Source: Erythrobacter sp. UBA2510
GTDB taxonomy: Bacteria > Pseudomonadota > Alphaproteobacteria > Sphingomonadales > Sphingomonadaceae
Direction: 5' to 3'
Assembly (NCBI GenBank): GCA_002341345.1
Contig: DDNW01000197.1
Coordinates: 4,573-11,888 of the forward strand
DNA length: 7,316 nucleotides
The notes beneath the pieces were generated by a model. That model saw only the letters and a program-made list of their open reading frames with translations. It did not search any database and had not been told where the DNA came from. Made by a program: the position numbers and the translations under genes. Of this stretch, positions 5,360 to 7,316 are shown in pieces (the first letter of the stretch is position 1; the number at the start of each line of letters is the position of its first letter).

Positions 5360-6619
5360 TCAGGCAAGTTCGGACTGGTTGCGCCAGTCCTGTCCTTCAG
5401 GGACGACCCGATCGATGGGGAGCGCATCGTCGCCTCCCCAACTGCCGTTGTGGGGTGCAAGTGGGGGCGCACCTTCGTTGTGATTTCGCAAGGCCCGTAG
5501 CAGGAGCAGGCGAGCCTGCACGATGGCCACATCGCTGGAGGAGGGGTGCTCACGCGTCCGGTCTGTAATCGGACCCATACTTACCTGAACGACGATGTCC
5601 TCCTCGAGGAGGTTGTCGGTAAAGCCGGTAAAATGACCGTCGGCCATCGCGGCACGATCCTGGCCCCAATTGTTCTCGCGCGACCCCTTGAAAGGGGCAA
5701 AGTCGTGTGGATTGACACGCCCGTTTCCGATCAAGGCCTGTACGCGCGGCGTATCCTCATTCAGCACAAGATCTTCTGCGAAGTAGCCGAAGAATAGCAG
5801 GTGATGGGTATCGTCGATCGGAACGCCGATAAAGATCGATCCTTCATTGCGCTGCGATCCGGGAACCAGGCTGATGAAAGGCGCCACGAATTGCGTCGTG
5901 CGAACATAGATCGATCCGTCCGACATTTCGCGCAGGGCAGTCGCGCTCAGTCCGAAGGTTGTTCGATCGATTTCATAGCGCGGTGCGACGGCCTTGAGAG
6001 CCAGGCCAATCGTGCCTCCCTCGGTCGAGGTGCTCGCTGCCAGTTGCGCTATCCAGCTTTGGTGCAGTGTGCCGACATGCGCGGAATCGAGTGCACCTTC
6101 GACCCCTTGAAGCCAGTTGCAATCAACCTTGGTGACGGTCATCCAGACATGATCTTCGGGGAGGTGGAAGAATGGCAGGTCGGGGAAATCGGCCGCCGGA
6201 AGATCGCCCAACCAGACCCAGATCATGCCGCCCCGTTCCTCAACCGGATAATGCCGAGACCGGATCCCTTTCAGAAAGGCAGCCTGATCCCCATGATGTG
6301 TTGGCGCGTCAACGACGTTGCCCTCGGCATCGACTGCCCAGCCATGGAAGATGCACCGCAAGACGCAGCCCTCGTTACGGGCCAGGGCCATAGAAACGCC
6401 GCGATGGGGGCAGGCTTCATCGATAAAGCCCACTTTCCCCTCGGCGTTACGAAATGCGACGTAATCTTTCCCGAGAAGCCGCACTCTGGTCGGTGCCTCA
6501 CCTGGGACAAGCTGGCTCGAAACAGCAAACGGGAACCATGTCCAATTTCGCAGCAATGCACCCATCGGCGCATCACCTTCTACCCGAGTAAGATTCTGGT
6601 TCTGCTCTGCAGTTATCAT
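5360..6619 (-). CDS. Rieske non-heme iron oxygenase, phthalate-dioxygenase-type oxygenase component
   Basis: A 419-residue ring-hydroxylating or demethylating oxygenase with O2-activating mononuclear iron. Numbering from the chosen Met: Rieske [2Fe-2S] ligands Cys70 and His72 (CPHRG) and Cys89 and His92 (CIFHGW). The mononuclear-iron motif NWLQGVEGALDSAHVGTLH (168-186) holds Glu174, bridging Asp178, His181 and His186. The third iron ligand is probably Asp341 in LLEEDIVVQ, before the family motif GPITDRTREH. The N-terminus (AEQNQNLTRVEGDAPMG) fits this family's usual start and is single-component in its oxygenase; no beta subunit is seen. Reductase and ferredoxin genes are absent from the window. 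Start: ATG at 6619 has GGAG (6630-6627) seven bases upstream; ATG 6622 and TTG 6634 are alternatives. It follows an SDR on the same strand by about 100 bases. Substrate unknown. Confidence 0.93.
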   Translation of the reverse strand: MITAEQNQNLTRVEGDAPMGALLRNWTWFPFAVSSQLVPGEAPTRVRLLGKDYVAFRNAEGKVGFIDEACPHRGVSMALARNEGCVLRCIFHGWAVDAEGNVVDAPTHHGDQAAFLKGIRSRHYPVEERGGMIWVWLGDLPAADFPDLPFFHLPEDHVWMTVTKVDCNWLQGVEGALDSAHVGTLHQSWIAQLAASTSTEGGTIGLALKAVAPRYEIDRTTFGLSATALREMSDGSIYVRTTQFVAPFISLVPGSQRNEGSIFIGVPIDDTHHLLFFGYFAEDLVLNEDTPRVQALIGNGRVNPHDFAPFKGSRENNWGQDRAAMADGHFTGFTDNLLEEDIVVQVSMGPITDRTREHPSSSDVAIVQARLLLLRALRNHNEGAPPLAPHNGSWGGDDALPIDRVVPEGQDWRNQSELA

Positions 6620-6674
6620 CATCCATCTCCGCAATCTCTGGTATGCGTGCAGTCTGCTCCGAAATTTCTGCCAT
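6573..6674 (-). other. Possible 33-codon leader ORF overlapping the Rieske start
   Basis: An ATG at 6674 carries a better Shine-Dalgarno (GGAGGGG, 6687-6681, spacer of six) than the Rieske gene. It opens a 33-codon frame (MAEISEQTARIPEIAEMDDD then 13 more residues) ending in TGA at 6573, in a different frame and overlapping the first ~15 Rieske codons. It could be a leader peptide that couples ribosomes onto the weakly led Rieske start. It resembles no family I know. A frameshifted Rieske N-terminus was considered and is unlikely, because the downstream start already matches the family. Confidence 0.3.
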
Positions 6675-6722
6675 GTCTGTCCCCTCCACGGGGGTGCGGC
6701 CTGTCGAGCTTTTCCAGGCGGA

Positions 6723-7316
6723 TCAGTCGCTGATCTTGCGCGGACGCGATAATTCGGTCGGAATGTCGAGCATCCAAGCAGCCATCCAGCCGCCGTCTAC
6801 AGCAAGCGTTTGACCGGTAACGTAAGCGGCCAAATCCGATGCCATGAACAGGACCCCTTTGCCGATTTCGTCGGTCGTCCCCCGGCGCTGCATCGGGAGT
6901 CGTTTGCGGAAGGGGCTGGACGGATCGTCTTCTGATGCTTGCTTGGGCAAGCGCTGTGTAATTATCGTGCCGGGTGCAATCGCGTTTACGCGGATATCTG
7001 GACCCCATTCGACGGCCATGGAACGCACAAGGTTGGTCAAGCCCGACTTCGCCGCACCGTAGGGCGCGTGAAAAGGTGCAGAAGTTAGACCGCTGACCGA
7101 GTTGATGGCGATGATCGATCCGCTGCGTCCGGCAGAGAGCATCCGCCTTGCGGCTGACCGGGCGCAGTAAAAAACCGATTTCAGGTTGAGGTTCAGCTCA
7201 CGGTTCCAGTCATCTTCGCTGACTTCAAGCAGAGGTTTCCAGTTGGACGCCCCGACGATCGTTACCATTATGTCGATGGGACCGAGGGCGGACTCTGCTT
7301 CCGCAGTCGCCCTTTC
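6723..7316 (-). CDS. SDR-family oxidoreductase, N-terminus outside window
   Basis: The last 197 residues of a classical SDR, open in frame to the window edge; the ATG at 7268 is internal because coding continues upstream as ALGPIDI. Seen: GPIDIMVTIVG, the position of the usual NNAG motif, here TIVG; ELNLNLKSVFY with the tetrad-type Asn; INSVSG catalytic Ser; YGAAKSG catalytic Tyr and Lys; IRVNAIAPGTI; and AYVTGQTLAVDGGW near the C-terminus. It ends TGA about 100 bases before the Rieske gene on the same strand, so the two are probably co-transcribed. A natural role would be oxidising an alcohol or diol made by the oxygenase, but substrate is unproven. The cofactor-binding glycine motif is not visible. 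Confidence 0.9.
   Translation of the reverse strand, partial: ERATAEAESALGPIDIMVTIVGASNWKPLLEVSEDDWNRELNLNLKSVFYCARSAARRMLSAGRSGSIIAINSVSGLTSAPFHAPYGAAKSGLTNLVRSMAVEWGPDIRVNAIAPGTIITQRLPKQASEDDPSSPFRKRLPMQRRGTTDEIGKGVLFMASDLAAYVTGQTLAVDGGWMAAWMLDIPTELSRPRKISD

Noticed and set aside
6573..6674. A frameshift separating the true N-terminus of the Rieske protein
   Set aside because: The Rieske frame from 6619 begins with the family's usual N-terminal pattern (AEQNxxLTRV...PMG), so no missing N-terminal segment needs to be explained.
5801..6733. A 310-codon open frame on the + strand antisense to the Rieske gene
   Set aside because: The minus-strand frame holds intact Rieske and iron-ligand motifs along its length. 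The antisense frame has no recognisable domain and is a typical high-GC shadow.
1..7316. tRNA/rRNA genes, CRISPR arrays, insertion sequences, attachment sites
   Set aside because: No tandem spaced repeats, transposase-like frames, terminal inverted repeats or RNA-gene-like cloverleaf segments were recognised by reading both strands.

Overview
The window is 7.3 kb of dense, GC-rich bacterial DNA. All genes belong to families used in acyl-CoA and ring catabolism, plus one regulator. Base composition, protein style and gene content point to an alphaproteobacterium, most likely a sphingomonad (Novosphingobium/Sphingobium type). That placement is inferred from recalled family resemblance, not from a search. 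I saw no RNA genes, mobile elements or CRISPR arrays.

Layout, left to right: (1) 1-309, the C-terminal part of a short-chain dehydrogenase/reductase (SDR) on the + strand, cut by the window edge and followed by a terminator-like hairpin. (2) 351-1142 on the - strand, a LuxR-type HTH regulator whose best start is a TTG with a strong Shine-Dalgarno sequence. (3) 1379-2524 on the - strand, an SCP2/Ltp-type thiolase-fold protein with no cysteine in its first 204 residues. (4) 2525-2666, a divergent promoter region. (5) 2667-5278 on the + strand, a tight four-gene operon: crotonase-family protein, DUF35 zinc-ribbon/OB-fold protein, MFE-2/HSD17B4-like (3R)-hydroxyacyl-CoA dehydrogenase, and MaoC-type R-specific hydratase. 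(6) 5360-6619 on the - strand, a phthalate-dioxygenase-type Rieske oxygenase. (7) 6723-7316 on the - strand, a second SDR cut by the right edge, upstream of the Rieske gene and probably in its operon.

How the genes may work together (inference): the Rieske enzyme and the two edge SDRs would hydroxylate and oxidise a cyclic substrate. The + operon would degrade an acyl-CoA side chain through R-configured intermediates: MaoC hydrates, the SDR oxidises, and the crotonase homologue isomerises or does a related step. The cysteine-poor thiolase homologue with DUF35 as partner would cleave a C-C bond, as Ltp2 does with the DUF35 domain of ChsH2 in steroid side-chain degradation. The substrate could be a steroid, bile acid, terpenoid or other branched/cyclic acid; the sequence does not decide this. 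The LuxR protein is the obvious candidate regulator.
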